A stretch of DNA of 64,000 nt. Source: Epiperipatus broadwayi (lineage: Eukaryota > Onychophora > Udeonychophora > Euonychophora > Peripatidae). The translations under genes and the position numbers were made by a program. The stretch covers positions 250,001-314,000 of the forward strand of contig JAQFVV010012988.1 in the NCBI GenBank assembly GCA_028023455.1, read 5' to 3'. The notes beneath the pieces were generated by a model, which saw only the letters and a program-made list of their open reading frames with translations, did no database searches and had not been told where the DNA came from. Of the stretch, positions 1 through 11,709 are shown one piece after another. How positions within the stretch are numbered: the stretch's first letter is position 1; the number at the start of each line of letters is the position of its first letter.

Positions 1-353
1 GATTTATACGTGAAGAATAATTTTTATTAAAATACCTATAAAATAGAGCACATATTATGAATATTTATTATAACTATTAATACTTTATAATATTTATATG
101 CATTGAAGTAATTAGTTTAAAATGACAATTTATTAAGAAAGAGAATTATAATATAGTAAAAATAATAAAAACTAATAGAATACATATATTATTTAATTAA
201 TCGTTAAAATAGTAAAGTTCAAATTTTATATTAATTATGGATAGGAAACCTATTACAATGAGAATAGGAATATATATGTGCATGTAGAATAAAATGCAAA
301 TACACACATTTCAATATATTTATTTTATTATTAAAAAAAATTTGTGGACCTTC
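1..353. other. AT-rich sequence, no gene seen
   Basis: Very AT-rich with short homopolymer runs. No open frame, repeat family or RNA signature that I can support. Confidence 0.5.
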
Positions 354-795
354 GAAGAAGAGTGAATTAAGAAAAAAATTAATTAAATGCTATGTGTGGA
401 ATACACTATTGTATGGTTGTAAAATGTGGACACAGCAATAAAATTATGAATGGATTAGAAGGCTTTGAGATACAAAAAAATAAGGTTTGAAAAGAATAAA
501 TACAAAAAGAACATTGATTGAAAAACTTGGGGATAGAAAGAGAAACTGGATTGGAAATGTATTAAGAAAAAAGTATAGTTAAATAAAAAATGTTTTTGAG
601 GGAATAATGAGTAGAAACAAGAAGAAAGGATGGAACAGATTGGCATTGTTGGATGATATAAAAGATGGGAAGAGTTACATGAAATTGAAGAGTTGGGCAT
701 TGAAGAGAATGAAATGGATAAATAGATAAATTGATGTGGTGATTGTTCTCTGGACCTGTCTGTCCATAGGGCAGAATACTATTGATTGATAAAAA
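354..795 (+). pseudogene. Decayed LINE reverse-transcriptase C-terminal fragment and 3' tail
   Basis: The plus strand, read through several stops, gives KKLRKKLIKCYVWNTLLYGC followed by blocks such as RTLIEKLGDRKRNWIGNVLR. This is the pattern of the region after the polymerase core in RTE/CR1-like non-LTR retrotransposons (a conserved LxYG segment, then a basic LGHxxR-like block). The 3' end carries a TTGATTGATAAAA-like tail, consistent with short tandem repeats at LINE 3' ends. There is no intact frame, so it is a dead 5'-truncated copy. The clade is uncertain, and I found no target duplication. Confidence 0.55.
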
Positions 796-1707
796 ATATT
801 AATAGTAGTATTAATAATTAATCTTCATGATATAAATAAAAACATAAATTATTTTAATTAATTATTATTATTTTAAAAGAAAAATGTATTAATGTATTAA
901 ATTTTATTTGTTATTTTATTTACAATAATTAGTTTTAAAGTTGTAATTATAAATTTATTTAAACACATATTGATTATGTAAGTAATATTTACTAAGGCTG
1001 TAACCTCAATAATGTGCGAGTAAAAATGCGATAGTAGGGACCGTAGAATAGAATACTATGTGATTAGAATGTTGAGTTTTAAACACTAAAAAAGTTCTAA
1101 ATTTTGATATAATGTATTGATAATGGTTGAGAATGATGATGAGGAGGGAGAAGACAGGAAAGAAATAAAATAATATAGATTTTTGTGATGAAAAATAGCA
1201 GCAAAGTTTATCTCTATAACTAATAATAAACAAGAACATATTTATTAATTTTTAAACTTACAAACAAAATATATTTCTGAATGAAAGAAAAGGAACTCTA
1301 TTTTCCTCTCATCACAGTCAAATATCTAAGAAGTTGGAAAAATGGTTTAGCTTAATCTCTCCCCTCTCCTCTCTCTCTCAACTTATAATTCATTTGCTAA
1401 TTATTTTATTATAGAAATAATGCATAAATATTTTAGAAGATACCAATACAAATAAAAACTACATCAACCAGCAAACGTATCATCAGAAATATAACAGTTG
1501 GTCTCAAAGGCTCTGAAGGAACAGATATCAGACTTTGGCAGAATAGACTAAATAATTCCTAATAGTGCACTTCTAAAAAAATAAAATTGAACAAGTGGCA
1601 ATCTTATTTTACCATTGTTTTCTTTTATCTATTTCAAAATATTATTAATGAGAAAGTTAAATTTACTAAAATTTTAAAAGTAGCATTCAAAAATAGCATT
1701 ATGTGTA
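796..1707. other. AT-rich stretch with one possible RTE tail scrap
   Basis: No gene seen. Around 1111-1145 the words ATTGATAATGGTTGA and ATGATGATGAGG resemble the 3' tail of the RTE elements found at 25.8 kb and 37.2 kb, so a very short decayed tail is possible. The minus-strand open frame over 1006-1239 has low-complexity, AT-driven composition. Confidence 0.3.
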
Positions 1708-1709
1708 TA

Positions 1710-2827
1710 CACCTGGGTCTCATTTTACGCGATAGATAGGTTCCTCAGAAAACATGTGCAAACGAAATCGTGCAAAAAATAGACGTAACTTACATTGAAA
1801 AAGGGGGGGGGGATGCGGTCTGTGATTTTTCAAAATTCGTGTAAAGGCAAAGCACCAACATAAAATTACTTTAAAATTTGCGCAAAAAAAAAATAAGGAA
1901 ATAAAATATGACTAATAAAAAATTTCAAATTTGAAAAAAATTGATACAAAACAAACTTTTTTTAACTATAATATTTAATTTTATTCAAAATAATATATTT
2001 TTATGCATAATTTTCAGAACGATAATTTACAATTTTTTATACACGTTTTAATTATTATCGCAATTTGCCGAAACACACATTTGTTTGCACTCTCATGTTG
2101 TGTTAATGGTTTTCTGTTGACAACGTAATTAGTAATTAATCTTTGAGATGATGATTTTATTAATTGTTTATGAACTTAAGACTTATGATAATAAAAAGAC
2201 ATTTATTCACCACTGCTGGGAAAAATTTAATTAAAACTAACAACTAAAAATTAAATTCTTATTTTTGTCTTTAATTTTCAATTCCGTTTAAAAATCAAAT
2301 TTCACATCAGATTATTTCAAGTTGCAGTTAGTAATTTTTAAATTGTTAATTACAATTAAAAATCAGATTTTAATTTTTAATTGTCAAATTTAATTGTGCC
2401 CACTGCTATTACTCATCTTTTAAAAATAAACTTGCGAACACTAAATGATTATAATAATTGATTACGTTCTTTTTTAAAAAGCAAAAACAGAATGTGGTTT
2501 AAAATGCAAAATTAACACGCACAATGTTTGAACAAATTTACATTATAATCTTGTAAAATTTAATGTGTGTTTACATAAAATGTGGAAATCATGATTTTAA
2601 TTTCATTATTGCATAAAATCTTACTATTATAAAGCACTAAAAATATTGAAATTACTAAGTTCAAAGTTGAATTCCAATAATGTGCTATTACTTTCAATAT
2701 AACGTAAGTGCGCGGAATTTATTATTTAAAGTAATAGCACAATATCGGAGTTCGACTTTCGGTGAAATCCGAATCGTGTAACTTCAAAATCGTGTTAAAT
2801 AAGTCCGCGTAAAAAGAGACCCAGGTG
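1710..2827 (-). mobile_element. Tigger/pogo-like DNA transposon, deletion derivative (copy 1)
   Basis: Starts CACCTGGGTCTCATTTTACG and ends in the inverted form GAGACCCAGGTG. It is flanked on both sides by TA, the target duplication of the Tc1/mariner superfamily. The 1.1-kb interior matches, in opposite orientation, the copy at 34.18-35.49 kb (for example GATAGATAGGTTCCTCAGAA near one end). No transposase frame remains. The termini resemble Tigger-type ends by general pattern only. The strand given follows the coding strand of the other copy. Confidence 0.75.
2211..2408. mobile_element. hAT-like MITE inside Tigger-like copy 1
   Basis: About 198 bp with imperfect inverted ends (CACTGCTGGG on the left, GCCCACTGCTA on the right), flanked by TTATTCAC and TTACTCAT. 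These look like a decayed 8-bp duplication. The same insert sits at the same internal position in the copy at 34.7 kb, so it was already present when the host family spread. Confidence 0.55.
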
Positions 2828-2828
2828 T

Positions 2829-3239
2829 ATTAATAAATCGGAAATCAAACTCCAATAATGCACTATTTCTTAAATATAAATCACTATATAGCGCATTATC
2901 GGTTTGATTTCCGATTTAATAATTTCAAAATTTTCAGCACTTTATATTAATAGATTTATATATATTAATGATTTTTTTTAAAGTTCAGTTTAAAGAATAA
3001 CTTTAAAAAATTTATTGTTAAAAAAAATGTTTTGATTTTATTTGTACACATTTACCGATATTATATATATATATATCAAAATTGAGATAGTAGAATAAAT
3101 TATTATTTTTTCGTTAAAATAAACTTTATTTTATGAAACTGGACAGATAATTTTATTTTATATTGGTAAAGAGATATTTTATTTTTATTACTTGACGATT
3201 TATTTATTTACCTGATAATTATTAAAGAAGTAGATGTCT
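2829..3239. repeat. Hairpin fragment related to the Tigger-like interior, then AT-rich filler
   Basis: Positions 2835-2923 form an imperfect inverted repeat (AAATCGGAAATCAAAC and GTTTGATTTCCGATTT). Related words (AATAATGTGCTATT type) occur inside both Tigger-like copies near 2.68-2.77 kb and 34.30-34.40 kb, so this is probably a second, inverted, partial copy of the same family abutting copy 1. No gene is seen in the rest. Confidence 0.4.
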
Positions 3240-3530
3240 GCCCATCCCTTGTATATGTATTAAATGGATTATGTCCTGTACATGAGGGGTCAGATTGACC
3301 TTAGGTCAACATGGGTGTGACAAGAATTTCAGCCTCAGGATGGCCTTTGAGCATTCCATCATCAGATTTTCAATTGGATGGATGGTTGAAGAGTTGGAGT
3401 GTGGAATAGATTGAAGCCTGTCCATTAAAATATGAGGATTGGCTATCTTAATACATATCTGAGCACTTATAGCATATATGCATAGAGAGTTAATCTGGAC
3501 CAACTGATAATTGCTAGTTTAGCATGAAAT
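3240..3530 (+). repeat. Family A foldback repeat, left part (split copy A1)
   Basis: Shares long words with copies at 13.5, 39.4 and 53.3 kb, for example TTGAGCATTCCATCATCAGA, GGCTATCTTAATA and GACCAACTGAT. The match stops at GCATGAAAT and resumes at 5691 with ATATTGGTGATT. These two stretches are adjacent in the other copies, which shows that 3535-5686 is an insertion. Confidence 0.75.
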
Positions 3531-3534
3531 ACAT

Positions 3535-5686
3535 TATAACGGTCGGGGATTATGATGAAATATCCAGTCTTACCGCATCTGCCGACAGAGCGCCACTAGG
3601 CTACTTTGAACCTAGAAAATTTATAAAGTCGACAGATATGTGCTGTTAAGATCACGGCCGTCAGCCCAAGTCACTAGCTCAAGTAGACACAGAGGTTTAA
3701 AATACTTATTAAATATATTTCTTTAATAAATAATAACAAAAAAGCAATCACTGTCAGTATTAATACTACTAAAAAGATTTTATTTACATATATAATTAAT
3801 AACGCACAAACTTAAAAAATAATTTTTATAACAAAAGAAAGTTGTTTTATTCTGTTTCATTAGTTATTATTTTATTTGTTTTTAACTTTTATTCTTAATC
3901 TTAGAAGTGTTGAGTATAGATGAGCTACCCAGACCATGCACCTAAAAGACTTTCAAACATTTGATTCCAGGCTAAAAATCCGCAGCCACACCAATGCTCG
4001 CTTCCAGATATATATCAGCAATCAATGCAATATGAACAGGTTAGCATCGAATCACGCTGCCAGGAATGTGCATCTGAACAGTGTGATATTATTGGAGAAA
4101 TCATGAGCTTCAACCAGTATAGGAAAGTGCTTCTATCTGGCGAAGGAATCATGTATGTAATATAAAGAGAACACGCTATGTATGGATGGGAGAGCGGTCT
4201 TATCTTGCTGACTTATCTTCTCAATCCATAGAGCTGGAATGGGTCAATGGCACAGGAAATACGTCTGCATCCATTTTCAATGATATGACTACCTCTTTGG
4301 GGTCATGCATTCAGTTGGACTCGTCACCCTAGGTGCTAACATACTTCACATTACATTGATATAAACATCCATATCTCTCTCCACCAGCATTGACCCAACT
4401 ACGAAACAAATAGTCCGAAATCAAAACCCTCTTTAAAAGTAACATATTTAAACTAGTCTAGCAGCTATCTATACTCAACTAACATTTAAATCATTTTATT
4501 AATGTAATTCAAAACAAAAAAATATTTAGTTTATAGTTTTAAAATCATTTTAAAATGAGCATTATATTTAACTTATTTTCTTTCCAGAAATACTATTTTA
4601 AACTATTTTTAAAATTTAATAATGCACAAATAACGAGGTGTTTCTATTTTTAAATTTAAGTTTGCAATCGCAAACCCCTACCCTATTACAAACAGATGTT
4701 AATTAAGCATGAATAAAAATATAAAAAAAATACATTTTTTTTAAAGAGATTATGTTTAAGACTTTAAATAAGAGTTTATAGAAATAAAGTTCAGGTTTGC
4801 TTGAGAGAGAAAGTCTATTATTCATTTAAAGACAGATAAAGTTCGAAGATTTTAAAATTAACAGTTTATATTTCATTTATAAATTTATACTTTTCTTTGT
4901 TCGTGATTGTTCCTTCGCGAGGAAGATCCAAATTTATACAAGATCCATTTCTTGTGGGTGATGACGATTTATGAAGATGCATTTACAATGTATTCTGAAG
5001 ACGGTACCAGTGGTTTGATCCTGGGATCTGTGGAGAAGAAAGCTGCCTTCGGCCGGCCGCACCGAAGGAAGCACGATGAAGCTAATTACATTTTTTTTTT
5101 TTTGTGACGGCGATAACTTTTACAATTATTTTTACAGATGAATTCAAAACATTAATTTTCTGATTCTCCAACTAACTAAACAATTATTGTTTTGGATTTT
5201 CCTTTTATAGTCGTCGGGCACCTTATCTCTGGAATGCACGGATTCATCAAACATATTTCATTATTTATATTTTATTGGTTAATTCAGTTTGTGGCCAAGT
5301 AGATTTTGGGTTTATGGCTAAGTAAATTTTTCCACTGAGGTCTGTGTCTCTATCTCTGGGCGGGAACTCTTATCTATTTCGTAATCATTTCTTTAATTGT
5401 GATTTTGCCTTAAAGATCTGTTTGTAATTTTTTTATAATTAAAAAAATCTTCGCTATTATTAAAAAGGTTTTTATTATATATTTTATTTAAAGATTAGAA
5501 TCTTTGCTTCGATTCTATAACTTATTTATTTTTTTAAAGCTTATTTTAATGTTTAAATCAATTTAACATATTAATAATTCGTTATTTGTGCATTTTGACA
5601 GTTTGTTTTTAATTCTGTATTAGCTAAAAAAAATTACTATTAAAATTTGAATGTAACGCATATATATATATATATATCCCGTTACA
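3535..5686 (-). mobile_element. Unclassified 2.15-kb insertion with LTR-like ends (possible large solo LTR)
   Basis: Interrupts a family A repeat and is flanked on both sides by ACAT (3531-3534 and 5687-5690). Read on the minus strand it begins TGTAACGGG and ends CCGTTATA, so the ends are near-inverted (7 of 8 positions). A minus-strand TATAAAAG box lies at 5202-5209. TG-type ends, a 4-bp duplication and a TATA box fit a long terminal repeat. The interior has no reverse transcriptase or convincing ORF. A short plus-strand frame at 4907-5107 uses TTG as start, crosses an A/T run and is unlikely to be a gene. A DNA transposon with short inverted ends is the alternative. Confidence 0.5.
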
Positions 5687-5690
5687 ACAT

Positions 5691-5850
5691 ATATTGGTGA
5701 TTGTTTATCTTTTCAACATATATGTGTTCAAGTGTATCAGTGTTATGAGATAGTGTGGAGAGTGGTGGCTGGTGTGAAAGTCTGTGCTCATATACTCTAT
5801 ATATTATATATACAGACACAGGTATATAATAAGCCTGTGAGTTTCAGTTA
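5691..5850 (+). repeat. Family A foldback repeat, right part (split copy A1)
   Basis: Continues the copy broken at 3530: ATATTGGTGATTGTTTATCT, then GTGTGAAAGTCTG and TATATTATATATACAG, as in the copy at 13.7-13.86 kb. Confidence 0.7.
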
Positions 5851-6047
5851 TTTAAGGTTATAATAAATTTTATATTAGGGGAAGATTCAGACACCAGGAT
5901 TTTATATGAATTACTACATGGGTATATAAGCTTAGAGAAAATGATATATTTTATATATGATGATTATGATGTTTACTAGATACAGTAATGTCATTGATGA
6001 ATATAGCAGTCTTTTTTTTTAAATCACTAATATATAATCACTATTTT

Positions 6048-6290
6048 TGTGCTTATACAAGCTGTTTACTCGGGTGCAAAACTCTCCATATACTAGCACC
6101 ACTCAGTGCAAGTCAGAGTAATCAATGGATGCAGAAAGGTTGTACATAAAATTCCTATCTAGTGCCTACATCCAATATTCCCAGACTAGTTTCTAGCTTG
6201 TGGCTTTCATCACTGAGGAACCTTGGATCTTCCTGCATCCAATGTTTACTCGGGTTTGAACTGAGTAGAATTACTGTATGGAGTTATTTA
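6048..6290. repeat. Family B hairpin repeat, copy B1
   Basis: Contains the family B words AAACTCTCCATA, AGTAATCAATGGATGCAG, CCTATCTAGTGCCTAC and GACTAGTTTCTAGCTTGTGG, then a short inverted return (CTGCATCCAATG, ACTGTATGGAGTT). Also found near 20.5, 25.3, 28.2, 44.6, 59.7 and 61.3 kb. Confidence 0.65.
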
Positions 6291-6955
6291 TTTTTTTGTT
6301 AAGTAGAATATAAGTATAAAGAAAATATGATACTGATAGTCAACTATCTATATTTCCATTTCACATTTATTACTTCTTTAAACATTATTTCGACGTTATG
6401 AAATAATATTGGAAATAATATTGGAATAACTAATCGATAAATTTAAGATTTTTTTATTTGGAAAAGTGATTTCTCATAAAATACTATATAACACTGCTTA
6501 CAAAGTAATTACAAATTGTGTAATTTAAAATATTTTATTACTTGTAATTGACAGGTTTGTTTTGAACATTTAATATTGTCTTTTCAATTCCTTATTTGAT
6601 TTTGAACAAAGAGTTGAGACATGAGAAATGTGCATATATTTGTCTTATTGATTTATAAATTAAATGTGTCATTTCATTTCTCTTAAAAATTGCTGGTAAT
6701 TGAGACATTTGTTTGAATTTTTTACTTTTGTTATTTGTCTTTTGCAAATTTTTAATTTCTTTTTTGAATTTGAAAGATTGAGACAAAAAAATATGATTAG
6801 TTGTGTGATTGACTTTATAAAAACGGTCACTTATTAATTAGAGAGCCAAAATAAAGATCAGCTACAAATTTCTTATTTTTCACATAAGAAATTTTATCTA
6901 CCCCCCCCCTTATTCAGTGCAAATTATAATAAAATAATTAAATTAAAAATGAACT
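6291..6955. other. AT-rich stretch, no gene seen
   Basis: Low-complexity A/T with a poly-C run at 6901-6909. The minus-strand frame at 6592-6786 is Lys/Asn-rich because of base composition. It is adjacent to the Gypsy insertion point. Confidence 0.4.
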
Positions 6956-6960
6956 GGCTT
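6956..6960. other. Target-site duplication of the Gypsy element, left copy
   Basis: GGCTT directly before the 5' LTR, repeated at 12407-12411 directly after the 3' LTR. A 5-bp duplication is typical of Ty3/Gypsy integrases. Confidence 0.8.
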
Positions 6961-7668
6961 TGCTAAATATGTGTGTACGTGCATGTATAGAAAAAATACG
7001 TTTAACCAATAATAAAAATAAATGTAAAACTAACGGATCACTAATTGTGTATTGTAATTAATTAAATGATATATTAACGCTAAACTATAAAGTAATTTAT
7101 CAAGAAGGATTAGATAATGTAAACAAAGCCATTGCTTAGAATAGACAATGTTAAAGGTGTGACATTATCTAATCAGGGATCCTATAAGAACTAAAGAGAT
7201 GACCACCACATGGACAGCGGATGACCAATGAAGGGAGGCTACTCCAAAATAAAGGCGTGACAAGTAATGGATCTAATATTGAACTGAGAGAGGACACTTG
7301 CTAAGTGAAGCGCTTGAAAGGTAGATGTGCCATTTCCTCGGGTGCTCCAGTCAGCTCCTTTGCTTCACCTAGCCTTGCGGAGAGGTTTACCTCTGGACAT
7401 GCCAAAGTAAACCTAGGGAACTATAACAGGTCGTATCGATCTCTTCATTATTTTACTCTGCCTTCGGGCCCCTTATTTATATATAATAATATTAGCGTGT
7501 ATATATCATTCATACTTTGTATATATTAATAGTGATTAACTCATATATAAACCTTTAAATAAATCTTCGTTATTTAAACTTACATGCTGGGGTGCCTCAT
7601 TAATTAATTTATATTGTGTTATTGATAGTTGCAATCCAGCGAGCAATAGAGTGCCGCTGGACTCTGAA
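6961..7668 (+). repeat. 5' LTR of Ty3/Gypsy element
   Basis: 708 bp beginning TGCTAAAT and ending CTCTGAA. It is repeated at 11722-12406 with about 19 substitutions by hand count, mostly transitions, plus a roughly 25-bp stretch (TTACATGCTGGGGTGCCTCA region) missing from the 3' copy. It ends one base before a primer-binding-site-like sequence. The divergence shows an insertion that is not recent but not ancient. Confidence 0.92.
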
Positions 7669-7669
7669 T

Positions 7670-7690
7670 TGGCGCAGTTACAGTTGATTA
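7670..7690 (+). promoter_or_regulatory. Putative tRNA primer binding site
   Basis: TGGCGCAGTTACAG starts one base after the 5' LTR. TGG is the complement of a mature tRNA CCA end. The first nine bases, TGGCGCAGT, match the 3' end of tRNA-Ser, used as primer by some insect Gypsy elements such as 17.6 and 297. The match beyond these nine bases is poor, so the tRNA identity is tentative. Confidence 0.6.
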
Positions 7691-7873
7691 CGAACCTCAA
7701 CGGTGTAATTCTCAGTAATAACAATCAATGCATTGACAGCCGAATACGTTGGCGTCTAATTATTTGATTTCGTGAGGAGATAAAACTACTAAGAAAAATA
7801 TTTTTATATTTTGTTAAATTGACTAAGTTATCGTAAAATTTTTATATTTTTGTTAAATTGACTAAGTACCGTA

Positions 7874-9434
7874 ATGCAGCCGGCAATATCCGAATTTGAC
7901 GTCAGAGAGGCAAGTGAGTGGCCCCTGTACATCCAACAAATTGAAAAACTGTTAATTATTAACAGAGTAAAAGACGATAAAAGCAAAACAGCGACCTTAT
8001 TGTGTTTCGCTGGAAAAGGAGTAATCCAGATCACAAATAGACTCTGTGAACCTAAAACCCTGGAAGAATTAGCATTTGAACAGGTCAAAGATCGTTTGAC
8101 TGACTATTTTAATCCTCATGAGTCTAGACACATTGCCAGACTCCACTTTAGAAATCGCCGCCAAGGCAAGAACGAGCAGACACAAGATTATGATACTGCC
8201 CTGCGAGAACTCGCAAAAAACTGCATCTACAATTCATACCTGGAGGAAGCCATCCTCGAACAATTTTTATGTGGAATGAGCAGTGATAGTCTGAGACAGC
8301 AGTTATTGGCAGATATGGATATTAACTATAAAGTAGCTATCAAACGTGGTATAGCTCACGAACTCGTGTTGCAGCAATCAAAGGAATTTGCGGCCATGAA
8401 AATAGCGGACAATGATCCTTATGAAGTCCACAAAGTAGACAAACCAGATAGAAGGGTGCCTGATCAAAGTGGAACAACAGACATTAAGAAAAGTCGAATT
8501 AAGTGTTTTTGCTGCGGAAAACTAGGTCACATGGCACGTGACTGTTTTTATAAAGACCAATGCTGTAAACACTGCAATAAATTCGGCCACTGGGAAAAAA
8601 TGTGCAGAAATAAAAAATACGATAATTATACAAAGAATAACAGCCAAGAGAGCGTTACGAGAAAACATAAACAAGAGGAATTTTCGGCAATTAATAATGT
8701 ATCTTCGGACCAATCACAGAAATTTGAAATAACTGTCAAAATTTACGGAAAACCCCTATCGATGGAAATTGACAGCGGTAGTGGGGTGTCGTTACTTTCC
8801 ATTAAAGATTGGAAAACCATTGTGGCAGATATGAGAGAGCCACTTAGACTGATGCGTACGAATCTGAAGGCTCGAGACGTCAATGGTAATGCTATAAAAA
8901 TTAAAGGAGTAATTGAGGCTCCAATTACTTCAAACAATGCGAAAAAAATAGTTACATTGCCATTATATATAGTACATGCCCCTATAAATCCTCTAATTGG
9001 CCATGATTGGTTTCAGCAACTGGGAATAAAAATTGCTTGGGTCAAAAATATTGACATTGAAAAAAACATCAGACAGCGTTTTCCTAAACCTTTCGATGGA
9101 GAACCGGGAAGGATAAAAACAAAACCAGTTTCATTAGAATTATCACCTGAAGCAGTGCCTATAATTTGTAGACTGCGAAAGATTCCGTACGCTCAGAAAG
9201 AAAAAATAGCGGAGGAAATAAAGCAATTGGTTAAAGATGGCATGCTTGAAGCAACAGAAGAAGCCGAGTGGGCTACCCCACTGGTTGTAATAACCAAGCC
9301 AAATGGACAAATACGTTTGTGCGGCGATTACTGTGTATCAGTCAATAAAGCACTAAACAAACACGCATACCCCGTTCCTAACTCAAGAGAAATCATAGCA
9401 TCGCTCCAAAAGTCTAAATATTTTTCCAAAATTA
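7874..9434 (+). pseudogene. Gypsy gag-pol, segment 1: Gag, protease, start of reverse transcriptase
   Basis: First part of a single gag-pol frame starting at ATG 7874. Residues 1-200 form a Gag-like capsid region. Two CX2CX4HX4C zinc knuckles follow at residues 211-224 and 231-244, which would bind RNA. The retropepsin site is D300-S-G with a downstream IGHDWF block. Reverse transcriptase begins near residue 440 (LVKDGMLEATEEAEWATPLV). The frame is lost near residue 520 (about 9434), after KYFSKI, where the next codons fit only one frame over. The formal ORF runs on to 9520 in the wrong frame. Architecture and similarity pattern fit the Mag-type lineage (often labelled K02A2.6-like), but the lineage was not tested. 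Confidence 0.88.
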
Positions 9435-9435
9435 G

Positions 9436-9945
9436 ACCTCAACTCAGCCTTCCACCAAATCCCAGTGACCAACAAAGCTGCGAACATTCTAATACTTACT
9501 ACACACATAGGTTTATTTAGATGCAAATGTCTACCATTCGGAATAGCTTCAGCACCAAGTATATTCCAAGCAAAAGTGGAGACTCTTCTAAACGGACTCG
9601 AAGGCATCATCCCCTACTTTGATGATATATTGGTCACTGCTAATTCAGAAAATGAATTGAGCACTCATATCTCAAAAGTTTGCCAAAGACTGGAGGAATT
9701 TGGAGCAAAATTAAATGTGAAAAAATATATTTGGAAGGCTACTGAAATAAAATTCCTGGGTCACATAGTGTCAAACTCAGGAATAAGCCCCTCCCCTGAA
9801 AAAGTCAAAGCAGTATCTGACGCCAGAAGACCGAATAACGTAAAACAACTACAGGCCTTTTTGGGCCTGGTGAACTATTTTGAAAACTTCCTGAATGGCA
9901 AAGCACACATAGTGACGCCGCTGTATGAATTATTAAAAAAAAAAA
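9436..9945 (+). pseudogene. Gypsy gag-pol, segment 2: reverse transcriptase core
   Basis: Continues reverse transcriptase in the frame shifted relative to segment 1. Visible motifs are LPFGIASAPSIFQ, the catalytic YFDD box and the FLGHIVSNSGISPSPEKVKA block, then LQAFLGLVNYFENF. The frame is lost again at a run of eleven A residues (9935-9945), a likely slippage indel. Downstream homology resumes in the frame of segment 1. The in-frame ORF starting at 9465 overlaps only part of this segment. Confidence 0.85.
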
Positions 9946-9946
9946 C

Positions 9947-11290
9947 AGAAAATGGAATTGGGGAGCAGCACAAGAGCAAGAATTTCTCCACACCAAAGCC
10001 CTTCTCACATCAAATAAACTACTGGTCCATTATGACAGCGAGCGTGAGGTAACCGTGACAACTGATGCATCAGAAAATGGCATGGGGGCAGTGATATGCC
10101 ATCCATCCCACTCTGGAGAACGTCCTATAGCATATGCATCGTGCACCTTGTCCAAGGCGGAAAAAAACTACAGCCAGCTAGACAAGGAAGCCCTCGCCAT
10201 AGTGTTCGGAATTCGTAAATCCCACCAATATCTATATGGACGTCCTTTCCAATTAATAACCGACCATAAGCCAGTCTTGGGAATTCTAGGCACGAAACAG
10301 ATGCCTGAACATTTAAGCCCTCATATGTTGAGATGGCTTAACATACTAGCAGGTTACAATTATAACCTCGAATACAAAAAAGGCACGAAAATCGGTCATG
10401 CCGACGCGTTATCGCGAATGCCAGATCAGCTCGAGAAAGAAGTAAACGAAGTAGAAATTAACTATATCGATGCACTAAACAGCCAGACACTTAATAGCGC
10501 AAAGGTAGCCACTTGGACCAGAGAAGATGCTGGCTACAGATGGATCATGGAAAAAATCAGCAAAGGTTGGCCAAAACAAAGACCATCTTTCTTGCACATA
10601 GAGCTATGGAAAGCTCGAGAACAACTGTCCATTTGCAAAGATTGTATACTCAGAGGCGACCAAGTACTAATCCCCATAAGCAGCAGGTCGCAAATACTTA
10701 ATTTATTGCACGAAGGTCATCCGGGCATTGTAAGGGCGAAAGCGTTAGCTCGTAGTTATGTCTGGTGGCCGAAAATTAACAGTGACATAGAACAATGCAT
10801 AAAAAACTGCACAAACTGCCAGTCATGTGCAAATGCACCCTCAGCCAAATTCGAGTCCTGGCAAGAAGCAGACAAGCCATGGCAGAGAATTCATATAGAT
10901 CACTGCGGTCCCATTCAAGGACAATTATTTCTAGTAGCAGTGGATGCTTATTCAGGATGGGCCGAATATAAAATAGTTAAAAACACAGGTTCGGATGAAG
11001 CCATCGACAAACTGTTGGAAATGTTCACACACCACGGTCTCCCAGAAACCCTAGTATCCGACAACGGCACAGGTTTTACATCAGAAAAGTTCGCTTACTC
11101 GATGCACGAATGGGGAATTAACCACATATTTACTCCACCTTACCACCCCCAATCAAATGGACTGGCTGAAAAAACTGTACAGAATTTAAAATCCGCCATC
11201 AATAAAATGGGAAAACAAAGTTTGCACGAAGCCATCTTTAACGCGCTTCTTTATCAACACTCTACGCCTACAGCTAAGTCGGGTAAATGA
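9947..11290 (+). pseudogene. Gypsy gag-pol, segment 3: RNase H and integrase
   Basis: RNase H carries TTDAS (10058 onward), LDKEALAIVFG and LITDHKPV, giving the expected acidic residues, and ends at HADALSR. Integrase has an HX2H...CX2C zinc region (HEGH, then CTNC), followed by the DDE triad: D in HIDHCG, D in VSDNGTG and E in GLAEKT, with 35 residues between the last two. A TGA at 11288-11290 stops the frame before the end of integrase. No chromodomain or envelope gene is seen. Confidence 0.88.
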
Positions 11291-11707
11291 CCCGCAGATA
11301 AATATCTAGGTCGTAGACTGTGAACAAAGCTTGACAAAATTATACCAACGAAGGACACCGAAGTACCTTCAGGCAGAAACTATAAATTCTCACAACACCG
11401 CGTATGGGTTAGAAATAATCAGGATAGATTCTGGATTAAAGCGGAAATTGTGCGACATTTAAGCAAGCAAGTGGTTGCTGTATGAATGGAGAACGGAAGA
11501 GAGTTACGCAAACACATAAATCAATTGCATAAAGACGAAAGTATACAACAAACGCCGCAGCCATTTCCGAGAAAAGATGATGCTCCAGACGCAGAATTGG
11601 ACATCCCCCAACATTCTAAGAGGGAAAGTAAAATTCCCTCCCACCTCAGTGATTATGTGCTAAGTTCAGAGAGAAAAAAAATCAACAAACTAAAACGCTA
11701 TCTCTGA
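11291..11707 (+). pseudogene. Gypsy gag-pol, segment 4: integrase C-terminal tail
   Basis: Same frame as segment 3 but broken by further TGA codons at 11321 and 11483. It contains HRVWVRNNQDRFWIKAEIV, the kind of small beta-barrel tail seen in Gypsy integrases. The frame ends at TGA 11705-11707, just before the polypurine tract. With two frameshifts and three internal stops this copy cannot make a full polyprotein. Confidence 0.75.
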
Positions 11708-11709
11708 AC

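Noticed and set aside
4907-5107. 66-codon frame inside the 2.15-kb insertion
   Set aside because: Non-ATG start, ends in a poly-T run and has no recognisable motif. Probably part of an LTR or non-coding element.
3535-5686. Helitron reading of the 2.15-kb insertion
   Set aside because: The ends lack a 5' TC and 3' CTRR and the flanks show a 4-bp duplication, which Helitrons do not make.
7305-7529. Short frames within each Gypsy LTR (also 12066-12248)
   Set aside because: LTR sequence. The two copies are the same non-coding repeat.
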